64,000 nt of DNA from Myxocyprinus asiaticus (Eukaryota > Chordata > Actinopteri > Cypriniformes > Catostomidae). The notes under the pieces are model-generated. The model was given only the letters and a program-made list of their open reading frames with translations. It was not told the origin of the DNA and did no database searches. The position numbers and the translations under genes were made by a program. This document shows positions 9,389-19,463 of this stretch, piece by piece. Every line of letters begins with the position of its first letter. Positions within the stretch are counted from its first letter, which is position 1. The stretch lies in assembly GCF_019703515.2 (NCBI RefSeq), contig NC_059388.1, forward strand, positions 2,589,479-2,653,478, read 5' to 3'.

Positions 9389-10562
9389 CACTGTTATGCT
9401 CTTATGGAAAGAAATTGGTACTTTTATTCACTAAACTGGCATTCAGCTGATCACAATGTATAGTCAGGACATTAATAATGTGAAAAATTACTATTACAAC
9501 TTGTAAAACATTTTCAGAACTTCTTAAACTACAAAAAGTTCTCATCAAAAAATCCTCCATGTATAGCAATGACAGCTTTGCAGATCCATGGCATTCTAGC
9601 TGTCAGTTTGTCCAGATACTCAGGTGACATTTCACCCCACACTTCCTGTAGCACTTGCCATAGATGTGGCTGTCTTGTCAGGCACTTCTCACACACCTTA
9701 CAGTCTAGCTGATCCCACAAAAGCTCAATGGGGTTAAGATCCATAACACTCTTTTCCAATTATCTGTTGTCCAATGTCTGTTTCCTTTTCTTTTTGTTTT
9801 TCTGTTTCAAAAGTGCCTTTTTCTTTGCAATTCTTCCCATAAGTCCTGCACCTCTGAGTCTTCTCTTTACTGTTGTACATGAAACTGGTGTTGAGTGGGT
9901 AGAATTCAATGAAGCTGTCAGCTGAGGACATGTGAGGTGTCTATTTCTCAAACTAGAGACTCTGATGTACTTATCCTCTAGTTTAGTTGTACATCTGGGC
10001 CTTTCACATCTCTTTCTGTCCTTGTTAGAGCCAGTTGTACTTTGTCTTTGAAGACTGTAGTGTACACTTTTGAATGAAATCAAAAGATTTCAAGCATTGT
10101 ATAGCCTTCATTCCTCAAAACAATGATTGACTGACGAGTTTCTAGAGAAAGCTGTTTCTTTTTTGCCATTTTTGACCTAATATTGACCTTAAGGCATGCC
10201 AGTTTATTGCATACTGTGGCAACTCAAAAACAAACACAGAGACAATGTTAAGCTTCATTTAATGAACCAAATAGCTTTCAACTTTGTTTGATATAATGGC
10301 AAGTGATTTTCTGGTACCAAATTAGCAATTAGGCATGACTACTCAAGGATAAGGTGTTGAAATGATGGCTGCTGGAAATGGGTCCTGTCTAGATTTGATC
10401 AAAAATGACTTTTTTCAAATAGTGATGGTGCTGTTTTTTTACATCAGTAATGTCCTGACTATATTTTGTGATCAGTTGAATGCCACTTTGATTAATTAAA
10501 GTACCAATTTTCTTCCGAAACAGCAAAATCTGTACATTATTCCAAACTTTTGGCCACCAGTG
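9389..10562 (-). mobile_element. Tc1 element, internally deleted, minus orientation
   Basis: The right end is CACTGGTGGCCAAAAGTTTG (read on minus, ending at 10562) followed by TA. The left end keeps only CACTG after TA and then jumps to subterminal sequence (ttatgctcttatggaaagaa), so about 40 nt of the left inverted repeat appear lost. The subterminal blocks with attggtactttt and tatagtcaggacattaataa are shared between ends. The central part of the transposase gene is deleted. Without an intact left end and a core it could not have moved recently. Confidence 0.85.
9529..10169 (-). pseudogene. Tc1 transposase lacking the catalytic core
   Basis: The start at 10167-10169 gives MAKKKQLSLETRQSIIVLRN, followed by a stop after about 29 codons. 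The DNA-binding half continues in the frame at 10083-9760 (RCERPRCTTKLEDKYI; SCTTVKRRLRGAGLMGRIAK). Sequence then jumps from KQKNKKKRK straight to SVMDLNPIELLWDQLD, so both catalytic Asp motifs (WSDES-type and QxDN-type) are deleted and only the Glu motif remains. The C-terminal part (LTARMPWICKAVIAIHGGFF) is preserved to the stop at 9529. By comparison with family length (about 340 aa), some 140-150 codons are missing. Confidence 0.88.
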
Positions 10563-11075
10563 TATATGATGAGTAGTACAACACTGTCTGTATGATTTTT
10601 ATTGTTGGTTTATGTAAACATGCGTCACGTCTCTGTTTTGCAGGCAGTGGATCAGGAGCGACAAGGGGACGGGGAGAGGGGTCCTGAGTGGGTCCAAAGC
10701 TTGACACTAGAGCGGGTTCCAAATGCGTCAAAAATGTGCATTAATTAGTAATGACATTGCTTGAGCTGGCCCAAATGCGTTAAAACATGCATTAGTTCAT
10801 AAGGTGAACAATTAAATAGCAGCGCTAACGTATGTCTCTAAAAATGTATACTTCTGTTTTGTTGTTATTTAAACTTAAATGTAGGGTGTTAATCATTAAA
10901 ACGGCTACACAGCTAAATCATAAAGTTACAATATAAATTATAAAGAATGATAAAGATAAAGTGAGCCCAGGGACGTGGGAAGTAGGGGTCATGCAAGTGC
11001 TGCAGCACCCCCTGGTGTCGAGATGATGGTTATTTACTTTTTGGCATTGTGTGTTGTTTTTTTTATTTTTATTTT

Positions 11076-11115
<40 letters not shown>

Positions 11116-11861
11116 GCATTAAAACATTTTGTATATGTTTTTCCTACATATCCTCTTGACAAATAATTTACCACACTGAATAGTGTCATAATTATTTTTA
11201 AATCATGAGGGCCTTCATCTCAACAACCCTATAAAGAATGCCATTAATCAGAGCGCATTTTTGATGATCGCATGCATGACATCTCCTGTGCATGCAAAAC
11301 AAGCTCTCATGTGCGAGTAAATGCCTGAACACGTGAGAAAAAATTCTTTGCACGTGCTTTTTAATTTTGGCTTTCATGGGGTGGGCTCTTGCTATTTTGA
11401 CTGTAACATCAAATATAAATGGTTATTCCCTTTTCCCGGAAAGTCAGTTGTGAATGGCTGCCTGTTATAGAGCGCAACAGTGTCCACCCACTTTTTCAGC
11501 TGTCATGGTTCTGGAAGTATTTTCCCCATCCATTTCTTCCACAGACTTTTCAAAAAATCCTCCATTAAAGGGTTGTAAAGCATGAACCAAACCAACCTGT
11601 TCCGAAGTTAATCACAACATTACAAACTTTGTTTTAAGGTAAAAAAGTATTTGAAAATCCAACAAAAAGAAAAAGGTACAAGTCTGTGTTCTTACCATCT
11701 TTCATGAGGGCATGGACTACAATCCCATGAAGCATTGCGAATGACGTAATCGAACATAAAACTATGGAAATCTATAAAACTATTGATTTTAGGTTGTTGA
11801 TTATAAGTATAGAAACAATATAGTTTAAGTTTATTGCAATATATTCCATGAACATTCCGAT

Positions 11862-11863
<2 letters not shown>
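10563..11863. other. Unassigned sequence with a poly(A) tract at 11079-11107
   Basis: No gene recognised. The segment around 10965-11107 (gggacgtgggaagtaggggt, then tgctgcagcaccccctgg, then a run of about 28 A) has the layout of a retroposed 3' end, but no head was found. The stretch at 11700-11745 (ggactacaatcccatgaagc) resembles the inverse of 12075-12100 (gtaccatgggtaatgtagtt), a possible imperfect inverted repeat of a decayed MITE. Confidence 0.35.
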
Positions 11864-11913
<50 letters not shown>

Positions 11914-11935
11914 GTATGTATTTGTATGTTTATGT
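11864..11935. repeat. (CA)n microsatellite followed by (TA/TG)-rich tail
   Basis: About 20 CA dinucleotides at 11864-11904, then catatatatatgtatgtat and TATG-rich sequence. Confidence 0.95.
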
Positions 11936-12968
11936 ATATTTAAGTAGTTTGAGAGTGCAGGGAGATTGACTCGTTTGCATCATTCAGAGTACGTCATGGG
12001 AGTTGGTGATTGCTTCTGGTCTTATTTCGTGGGCTTTGTTGGTTGAGGTTCTCTGACTAGTGAAGCTTTCTCTGCTGTACCATGGGTAATGTAGTTGTTT
12101 GTGATGGTTTACGTTCGTGGGCAATGGAGGAGTCAGGAGACAACGAAACAGGTTCAAGGTCAGTCTCTTTAAATGCTTGCTCAGGCACACAATCAACGGT
12201 AACTGTCCATAACAAAAAACTTTTTTAACAAAAAAATGAAAGCACTCTTAAATAATTAAACACTCTCTCAGTTCGGGCTGTCGTGCTTTCTGGTCACTCT
12301 CTCTCTCCCTCTCTGATGCTCTGCCGTGCCTTATCAGGTCTCCCTCCGCCATCACTATAATGAGAGACAGGTGTTAGAGTAATTAAAACCCAGGTGATGA
12401 GCCTTACCACTTTCCCTCTCCTGCAGACTGACACATGACCACGCCCCCATTCCACATTGTTCAACAGGAATTCTGTATTAAAGACGATTTTTAAACAGTG
12501 AAGTTGAAATAATGCAGATGGATGGCTTCAACGGAAGCATATACCATCGATAAACAACCTCGGAGCTGATGGTAGGTCAGTCTTTAAAGGTTTATAATTT
12601 AGCGTTGCCTATAGACGCACATGCCTTTTTTGTGTTCTCCATAACATACAAAGAGCTGATCCAACAGCCTAAACTGGTGAGTGCACTCCACATACTGTAC
12701 ATATGAAATGCCCGCACAGGGCATAACAAATGCATCAACTGCTACTCATCAAATTAAACGGTGGGGGAAAAAGGCTTGTTTCACCACCAGGTTTAAATCC
12801 CAAGTTGGGACTGTTGCAGGACGAGAAGGGTTTATGCGCCTTGCTCCCCTAAGGAACTTTATGATCATTTCTGCCTATTGAGGAGCAAGCCTCTGGGGCG
12901 TGATATGCTGATTGGGCCATTTCAGCACAACCAACAAAATTGTTTCCTTGTCCTCTCGGACTTTCCAG
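11936..12968. other. Unassigned sequence upstream of a candidate exon
   Basis: Contains a CT-rich patch at 12290-12325 and a region at 12350-12470 (aacccaggtgatgagcctta, then ccacgcccccattcc) that resembles LTR-type or MITE sequence of fish, but no ends could be defined. Short ORFs here show no recognisable protein features. Confidence 0.3.
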
Positions 12969-13069
12969 ATGACAGAATGGAGGAGGACATGCGGGGAGCC
13001 AGAGACAGTATTCCATGCGTTTTGTGTAAACCAGCACACACCTCAGAAAATAATTTATGGATGGCCATG
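12969..13069 (+). other. Candidate orphan exon (acceptor plus donor)
   Basis: A pyrimidine-rich stretch ending in ttccag (12963-12968) precedes an open segment that ends in ATG followed by gtaagt at 13070. Read in one frame it gives DRMEEDMRGARDSIPCVLCK and then PAHTSENNLWMAM, with a CxxC pair. No neighbouring exon was found and I do not recognise the protein. It may be chance, a decayed exon, or part of an unknown transposon gene. Confidence 0.2.
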
Positions 13070-13103
13070 GTAAGTTATGTTCATTTTTAGAATATTATAT
13101 ATA

Positions 13104-13636
13104 CAGTACTGTGCAAAAGTCTTAGGCACTTAAGATGTTTCACAAAAGCATTTGTCTTAAGATTGTTATTTATATGTTCAGCTTTAGTGTGTCAATAGGA
13201 AATAGAAATGTTAGACTCCCAAACATTACTTTTGAAAATAGAAAATATTAGAATAGAAGAACAGGGAGCCCTGCAACAGATGTCGTGGCCCCCACAGAGC
13301 CCCCCACTGAACATCGAGTCAATCTGGGATTACATGTAGTGACAGAAGCAATTGAGACAGCATAAATATATAGAAGAACTGTGGTGAATTCTCCAATATG
13401 CTTGGAACAGCATGTCTGCCAACAACCAAGAAAAACTGTGTCCAGGTGTACCTAGGAGAATTGGGGCTGTTTTAAAGGCAAAGGTGGTCACACCGAATAT
13501 TGATTTAACTATTTTATGTTTACTGGACTTTGTATGACATTAAGTGAAAAATGAAAACTATTTATGTCATTATTTTTGAAGACATCCTCACTATACAACA
13601 TTTTTCACAAGTGCCTAAAACTTTTGCACAGTACTG
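13104..13636 (+). mobile_element. Short internally deleted Tc1 element
   Basis: Terminal inverted repeats CAGTACTGTGCAAAAGTCTT (13104) and the complement (aacttttgcacagtactg, ending 13636), with TA on both sides. Total length is 533 bp against about 1.3-1.6 kb for complete relatives. The interior keeps only the end of the transposase gene. A MITE (13644) starts seven bases after it. Confidence 0.92.
13262..13506 (+). pseudogene. C-terminal remnant of Tc1 transposase
   Basis: Translation gives LQQMSWPPQSPPLNIESIWD with the Glu motif retained, then two consecutive stops. After them come EELW, a stop, and PRRIGAVLKAKVVTPNID, which is the usual Tc1 C-terminus. The N-terminal DNA-binding half and both Asp motifs are absent. 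Three in-frame stops show long decay. Confidence 0.85.
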
Positions 13637-13643
13637 TATATAT

Positions 13644-14096
13644 ACACCGATCAGCAACAACATTAAAATCACCTGCCTAATATTGTGTAGCTCGCCCTCG
13701 TGCCGCCAAAACAGCGCCAACCCGCAACTCAGAATTGCATTCTGAGATGCAATATTCTTCTCACCACAATTGTACAGCGCGGTTATCTGAGTTACCGTAG
13801 ACATTGTCAGTTCAAACCAGTCTGGCCATTCTCTGTTGACCTCTCTCATCAACAAGGCGTTTCCATCTACAGAACTGCCACTCACTGGATGTTTTTTGTT
13901 TTTGACACCATTCTGAGTAAATTCTAGAGACTGTTATGTGTGAAAACCTAGGAGTTCAACAGTTACAGAAATACTCAAACCAGCCCATCTGGCACCAACA
14001 ATCATCCATGTGATTATCTAATCAGCCAGTGCAGTGCATAAAATCAAGCAGATACAGTGATCTCAGTGATTTGGACCGTGGCATGGATGTTGGTTC
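13644..14096 (+). mobile_element. ACACCGATCAGCC-type MITE with an internal inverted segment
   Basis: The left end ACACCGATCAGCAACAACAT starts at 13644. The body (ttctgttgacctctctcatc; agtaaattctagagactgtt; agcccatctggcaccaacaa) matches the copies at 52132-52554 and 59063-59422. After about 14005 the sequence is the reverse complement of the expected continuation (catgtgattatctaatcagc through ggcatggatgttggt), giving a foldback around caccaacaatcatccatg and catggatgttggt. No right terminus is present. The element abuts the truncated 3' side of the LINE at 14097. Confidence 0.7.
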
Positions 14097-15823
14097 TCGT
14101 ACGTATTCATGACTACAGATTGTTTGATATAGTGAATCCGATGCTTCCATAGAAAATTAAAAAGTACCTGATCAATAACTTTACCCATCTTAAAATCCAA
14201 ATGAATAGACTGGGCAGCATAAATAAACCTTAAGAGGCCTTCTGCCTTTGTGAGGAGCACCCTATCAAACAAAGAAAGATCTCTTTGCAGCCACTGGTTG
14301 AACCTCTTCTGAGCTTTATCAATAAGGGGTTGAAAGTTATAAGTGCATCTTTCATTTTGGTTCTTTATTATAACAACACCTAAATAATCAATCTTTTCTT
14401 TTATAGAGATATTACTGATAAAAGAATCACTGCAGTCTTTAATGGCTAAAAGTTCACATTTGTGAATATTTAAGTGGAAGCCAGGGCCTTTGGAAAATAA
14501 GTCAATAATATTAATTGCCTGTGGAATCTGCATAGAATCCCTAAGAAACAGGGTAGTGTCATCAGCAAGTTGAATGATGACCACCTCTCTTTCAGCGATA
14601 ACTATAACTTTTAGTCTGCTGGCTTTTATATGAGCACATAAAAGTTGAGCTGCAAGAAGAAAAAGGTAAGGGGAAATAGGGCAGCCCTGTCTGATTACCC
14701 TCATTATTTTAAAGCGTTGAGTTGTGCATAACATAACTATTACATTTATATATAAAGTTTTAATGGCACTACAGAAGAATTCTCCAAAATCAAACTTTTC
14801 AAGACATTGGAAAATGAATTCATGCTCCAATGTATTAAAAGCTTTATAAAAATCCAAAAATAGAAGGAAACTATCATCACTGATCAAATTAGAATAACAG
14901 GGTTTCTGCGGATCCTTAAAGTCTTAAATTCAGTTTTCCAAATTTAAGGTCATACAAAGTCATAAATATCTTAAATGATACAACAAAAGTCTCAAGACAG
15001 GAATCCTGATATGACATAATGTGATATGTTTTCAGCTGTTGCAGAGCAGTTCACAATCATTGATGCTGTCTTCATGTTATCCCACTTCCCACTTCTGAAG
15101 TGGTAATTACGAGTCTGTCATGTTCATGTGCTTTGTTGTCAGAAAGATCAGGAAACATGGACGACGGCAGGTTCATTCATATATATTTCTCAAGGATCTT
15201 TTATTTTGACACCATAATACATAACACTCATTTAGCTTGCTGATGATAATGGAATTTTGGTCAAATACAAGCTATTTTCACGGTGTTAAAATGTACAACA
15301 CGCACAGAATGGTTGCTGATATACATATATGAATATGACCAAAACAGCAAGCGCTATGTACAAAACCTGTCATTCACTTCAGAAACTGTACTCTCCTCCG
15401 CCATTTTGAAAGTTTAGGATTCCTTCCATCTTGGAAACTCGGGTATCAAAATTATCTCCTAGTTTCCCCAGTCATAATTATGAATTTAGGGGTCATTCAT
15501 GTGCAACTTCTGAGTGGGAAACTCGTATTTATGATAATTCCAATAGCACATGAAGGCAGCATGAGCCATATCGGAAATTTATGAGAAGCTATCACTAAAG
15601 ATCAACTGATGCTGATGATGATAATATAGTATTGATGAAATATGACAATGTTTACTTTTAATTGTTTACATTTGTAATATGTTGTAGATTATTAGAGTAT
15701 ACATTTTATTTCCCTTATCTGTTTGAATGAACAGCTGGAAGCAGTGAAGCACATACATTTTAAAATATGAATCCCCGATGTATTTCAGCCTTTAAAGTTC
15801 CTCGTTAAGTTCCTCGCTATGAA

Positions 15824-15824
15824 T

Positions 15825-15858
<34 letters not shown>
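15824..15858. repeat. (TA)n(CA)n microsatellite
   Basis: About ten TA followed by about seven CA dinucleotides, directly next to the Tc1 derivative at 15859. Confidence 0.95.
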
Positions 15859-15859
<1 letters not shown>

Positions 15860-16389
15860 TACCGGTCAAAAGTTTTGAAACATTCTTTATTATAATTTTT
15901 TTCTTCACATTTTAGAATAATAGTAAAGTCATTAAAACTATGGAATAACATAAATGGAACTATGGGAATTATGTTGTGACTAAACAAAATCCAAAATAAA
16001 TCAAAACTGTGTAATATTTGATCATCTTCAAAGTAGTCACCCTTTGCCTAGAATTTGCAGACATGTACTCTTGATATTTTCTCAACCAACTTCTTGAGGT
16101 ATCACCCTGAGATGCCTTTTAAACAGTATTGAAGGAGTTCCCATCTATGTTGGGCACTTATTGGCTGCTTTTCTTTATTATTTGGTCCAAGTCATCAATT
16201 TCAAAAACTTTTTTATTTTTTATTTTTATTAATTTTAGTTTTATAATGAAATAAATTAATATGGTGGCACAATTATATTTTTGTCTACAAAACTAATTTC
16301 AAACATTTAAGCATACACCTTCAGATCAAAAGATTTTTAAGATCATGAGAAACATTTCAGTCAAGTGTTTCAAAACTTTTGACCGGTAG
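15859..16389 (-). mobile_element. Short Tc1 derivative (CTACCGGTCAAAAGTTTT ends)
   Basis: The terminal inverted repeats CTACCGGTCAAAAGTTTTGA (15859) and the complement ending at 16389 are near perfect. TA follows the right end, while the left flank is CA inside the microsatellite. The stretch at 16020-16170 (caaagtagtcaccctttgcc; ttctcaaccaacttcttgag) matches the antisense end of a Tc1 transposase gene, so the rest of that gene has been deleted and the element lies in minus orientation. Confidence 0.85.
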
Positions 16390-16414
16390 TATGTATATAC
16401 AGTACATGTCTATT

Positions 16415-16761
16415 ATCCCCTTTTCTCCCAATTTGGAATGCCCAATTCCCACTACTTAGTAGGTCCTCCTGGTGGCGCGGTTACTCACCTCAATCCAGGT
16501 GGCGGAGGACAAGTCTCAGTTGCCTCCGCTTCTGAGACCGCCAATCTGCACATCTTATCACGTGACTCGTTGTGCATGACACTGCGGAGACTCCGCATGT
16601 GGAGGCTCATGCTACCCTCTGCGATCCACACACAACTTACCACACACCCCATTGGGAGCGAGAACCACTAATCGCGACCACGAGGAGGTTACCCCATGTT
16701 ACCCCTCCCTAGCAACCGGGCCAATTTGGTTGCTTAGGAAACCTGGCTGGAGTAACTCAGC
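16415..16761 (-). mobile_element. tRNA-derived SINE lacking its tRNA head
   Basis: Minus-strand copy of the SINE also present at 20816-21170. Shared blocks read on plus include ttttctcccaatttggaatg (tail), ggtggcggaggacaa, ctcagttgcctccgc, gcgaccacgaggaggttacc and gcaaccgggccaatttggtt. The copy stops at gctggagtaactcagc, before the tRNA-like promoter region. ORFs across it are shadows of the repeat. Confidence 0.8.
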
Positions 16762-18399
16762 TTTTTTTATTTTATTAATATTTTTTCTTGGTTATTGGTA
16801 TAATGGTTGCACCATAAACTGCATCTGAAATTTAATTCAATTTAGACTCTTGTAGTCTCTGTGTGGCCCTCCCCACCACAGGAAGGTAAGACTAAGAACA
16901 TTTAATATAGGCTACTAATTTTAAAAACTATTGGCAGATTAATTGCCTTTCAACACATTATCATATCTGCGAAACTGGTCGACCTCTTATTTGTATTAAT
17001 TTATATAATGGTACATAAACAAATTTGAATGTGATATACTATATATGTGGAAAACATGTCTTGAGTATTTTAAACTTGCATTCAGCATACCCTGTTTTAT
17101 TGATAAGCAATGTTGAGGCCTTGTTGAACGTGTGCCCCTGCCTGTTTAAGTAAGAGTCTGTGATACATTATTTATTTTTAGATCGTGTGGGTTTGTTTTT
17201 GTATAGGGATACGGTATTAATTTTATTTGTTCAGGTCTTACAAAAGGTCTTAAAAAGACTTAAATTTGATTTTAGAAACTCTGCAGCAACCTTGAATAAT
17301 CTAAGATGTCTCAAACTAAACGTATATTATTAGATTTATGTCTATTATTAATAAATCCAGATTGCGTCTCATCTATTATCAAATCAAGTAAATTTTTTTA
17401 ATTCACTTGGAAAATATATGGGCCAAAACTTTATAATCATTGTTTAACAAACTTATTGGGCGCAATTGTCAATAAAGAGCAAATCTTTATTCTGTTTAGC
17501 GATGAGGGATATTATACTTGATACATACTAGGAGGTAGTTCATTATTTTTAACACTCTCAATAAAAACCTTTAACAAAAAGGGGGCAAGAATGTCTGAAA
17601 ATAGTTGGTAAATTTCTGCAACAATGCCATCATTACCAGGTGACTTTTTACATTTAAGGTACTTTATAGTATCAGCTACTTCTAAGTTTATAATTTGGTC
17701 ACAGCGATCTTTTTCTAAGACACTAATTGGGGTTATATTTTTAAGAGTTCAAGAAATTAGCAGCAGCATCAGCAGCACTATAGCTAGATTTATAAAGGTT
17801 AGCATAAAAGTTATAAAAGCGAGAAATATCTTGATAATCATCAGCAACAAGACCATTAATATTGAGTTGATGGATTGCATTTCGTTTACCCCGCTGCCTC
17901 TCAACACAAATAAAATACGAGGAGTTTTGTTTACCTTTTTCCAGCCACTTAATTCTCGATCTGACAAAGGCCCCTTCTGCTTTGGATTGTACATTTCATC
18001 TAATTTGTAATGTAAGGTCAGACAATCGTAATCTTTCCTCAGGTAAGAGTCTATTAGGACATTTCATAGAAAGAGAGGTAATCTCAGACACAATTTGTTC
18101 CTCAGTGATTCTCTGCAATTTAAAAAAAGACTGCCATAATATCTCAAATATTTACCAACTTCAAATTTCAATAGTTCCCAATACCTGCCATAAGTACATT
18201 CCTTTTTTGCCAAATCCCAGTAAGAGGATATTAAGTTTAAAATTTCAAATTAAACTGCTTCAGGTGAAAATTCGTAGTCCACGTTTAAGAAATCAGTGCG
18301 CTGCTAACAGCAGCCGAAGAGCACCATATCTTATAAAAGATTACTGAAGTGTTCAAAGTCTAAATAGAAATATTGGAGAGATCACCTGTCTTGAGAAAA

Positions 18400-18640
18400 A
18401 TTGGATGAACCCAACAAGACTCATATCTGGATTTCTCCTTCTCCTTGAATGAATGCTTGAGACCCCGTGAAGAAAGCTTTTTTTCCCTGCATCTCGTGCC
18501 TGCTTCATGAGTGGCCAAAGTTTGGTGCGTCTCTCTCGATCACTTTTAGAGAAGTCCTCCTTGAAAAGGAATCCGTTAGACTGCAGATAGGCAGAAGTCT
18601 TGGCTCGCTTCCAAACTTAATTTCTCAGCATTAGTAATGT
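18400..18640 (-). pseudogene. L1-type ORF1 C-terminal domain remnant
   Basis: Minus frame gives RAKTSAYLQSNGFLFKEDFS, then RERRTKLWPLMKQARDAGKK and SFLHGVSSIHSRRRRNPDM. This is the pattern of the C-terminal nucleic-acid-binding domain of L1 ORF1 proteins (FxxD...RRxLxPLMKxAR...). It is truncated on its N-terminal side by the Tc1 fragment at 18645. Confidence 0.6.
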
Positions 18641-18644
18641 AAAC

Positions 18645-19330
18645 TGAAGACCAGAGGACATTTCTCCAAAAGGTAAGATCTTTGTCACCATGTGCATTTG
18701 CAAACTGTAGTCTGGCTTTTTTATGGAGGTTTTGGCAGTGGCTTCTTCTTTGCTGAGCAGCCTTTCAGGTTATGCCGATATAGGACTCGTTTTTACTGTG
18801 GATATAGATACTTGTCTATCTGTCTCCTCCAGCATCTTCACAAGGTCCTTTGCTGTTGTTCTGGGATTGATTTGCATTTTCGCACCAAACTACGTTCATC
18901 TCTAGGAGACAGAATGAGAATCCTGAGCAGTATGATGGCCGCATGGTGTTTATACTTGTGTACTATTGTTTGTACAGATGAACATGGTACCTTCAGGCGT
19001 TTGGAAATTGCTCCCATGGATGAACCAGACTTGTGGAGGCCCACAATTTTTTTTCTGAGGTCTTGGCTGATTTCTTTTGATTTTCCCATGATATCAAGCA
19101 AAGAGGCACTGAGTTTGAAGGTAGGCCTTAAAATACATCCACAGGTACACCTCCAATTCAGTACACCTCCTATCAGAAGCTAATTCTGATCATTTTCTGG
19201 AATTTTCCAAGCTGCTTAAAGGCACAGTTAACTTGGTGTATGTAAACTTCTGATCCACTGGAATTGTGATATAGTCAATTTAAAGTGAAACAATCTGTCT
19301 GTAAACAATTACTGGAAAAATTACTCCTGT
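18645..19330 (-). mobile_element. Sleeping Beauty-type Tc1 fragment (5' half)
   Basis: Minus-oriented fragment with the inner direct repeat of the terminal structure (gtgtatgtaaacttctgatc at 19237-19256) and the leader up to the transposase start. It lacks the outer repeat on the right (sequence diverges near 19330) and everything after the first third of the gene on the left. It belongs to the same family as 30934-32410 and 59496-60972. Confidence 0.88.
18650..19089 (-). pseudogene. Sleeping Beauty-type transposase, N-terminal part
   Basis: The start at 19087-19089 gives MGKSKEISQDLRKKIVGLHK and a paired-like helix-turn-helix (SGSSMGAISKRLKVPCSSVQ; TIVHKYKHHAA), followed by LSPRDERSLVRK. 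After QQQRTL at 18838 there is a stop, and the second DNA-binding domain continues in another frame. The sequence is lost at about 18645, just at the first catalytic motif, so no DDE core remains. Confidence 0.88.
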
Positions 19331-19334
19331 TATG

Positions 19335-19463
19335 CACAGAGCAACTGCGCCCGACTGCGCCGCCTTGCATGGCCAGCATACGTCAGCATGATATTAGAGC
19401 AAGTCAGACGCGGTGATCACCGGTGAACGGTGCTGCACAGATTTTGCTCATCTCGAACGAGCC
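19335..19463. mobile_element. Solo right end of the GGCTCGTTYGAGAT MITE family
   Basis: gatcaccggtgaacggt followed by gctcatctcgaacgagcc and TA closely match the right arm of the MITE at 5020-5068. The inner part (ctgcgccgccttgc) is related but diverged. No left end is seen nearby, so this is a truncated copy. Confidence 0.6.

Larger units (their letters stand above)
14898..17294. mobile_element. hAT-like non-autonomous DNA element, 2.4 kb, 5-bp target duplication
   Basis: Left end CAGGGTTTCTGCGGATCCTT, right end (complement) CAAGGTTGCTGCAGAGTTTC. Both ends then carry related blocks (taaagtcttaaatt and the inverse of cttaaaaagacttaaattt). It is flanked on each side by AATAA (14893-14897 and 17295-17299), and the LINE reading frame is restored if one copy is removed. 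No transposase is seen. It contains a nested Tc1 derivative, a SINE and a microsatellite. Other interior parts (14930-15820 and 16765-17250) show nothing recognisable. The CAG start suggests hAT, but hAT elements usually duplicate 8 bp, so the superfamily is uncertain. Confidence 0.7.
14097..18350 (-). pseudogene. L1/Tx1-type ORF2 reverse transcriptase, interrupted
   Basis: Reads right to left as: pre-RT linker (EEQIVSEITSLSMKCPNRLL; RIKWLEKGKQNSSYFICVER; KYLKCKKSPGNDGIVAEIYQ), RT motif 0-1 (SGFINNRHKSNNIRLV), then after the inserted element motif A (LLFLDFYKAFNTLEHEF), motif B (RQGCPISPYLFLLAAQLL), motif C (QLADDTTLFLRDS) and a thumb-like stretch (KRFNQWLQRDLSLFDRVLLT; LFNFLWKHRIHYI). The catalytic Asp residues of motifs A and C remain. 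The 14096-14896 part is one open frame, while the 17295-18350 part has several frameshifts and stops. No endonuclease domain is left. It supplied reverse transcription for the LINE when intact. Confidence 0.85.
14097..18640 (-). mobile_element. L1/Tx1-superfamily LINE, truncated and split by a DNA element
   Basis: Minus-strand LINE. ORF1 C-terminal sequence lies at 18400-18640, the ORF2 linker and start of RT at 17295-18350, and RT palm and thumb at 14097-14896. The endonuclease region is missing between ORF1 and the linker. The 3' end is cut at 14097 by the MITE. A 2.4-kb element (14898-17294) interrupts it. Removing that element and one AATAA repeat restores the reading frame across the junction (DILDY joins SNLISDDS). 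A Sleeping Beauty-type fragment abuts the right side at 18645. Confidence 0.85.

Noticed and set aside
10619..10731. Possible splice acceptor (ctctgttttgcag) followed by an open stretch, and an antisense 64-codon ORF
   Set aside because: No donor, no protein family and no partner exon. It is too weak to annotate.
11692..11901. ORF with (CV)n repeat at its start
   Set aside because: It is the translation of a (CA)n microsatellite.
16438..16671. 77-codon plus-strand ORF starting MPNSHYLVGPPGG
   Set aside because: It lies wholly inside the antisense SINE copy. The same sequence recurs inverted at 20816-21170, so the ORF is a repeat shadow.
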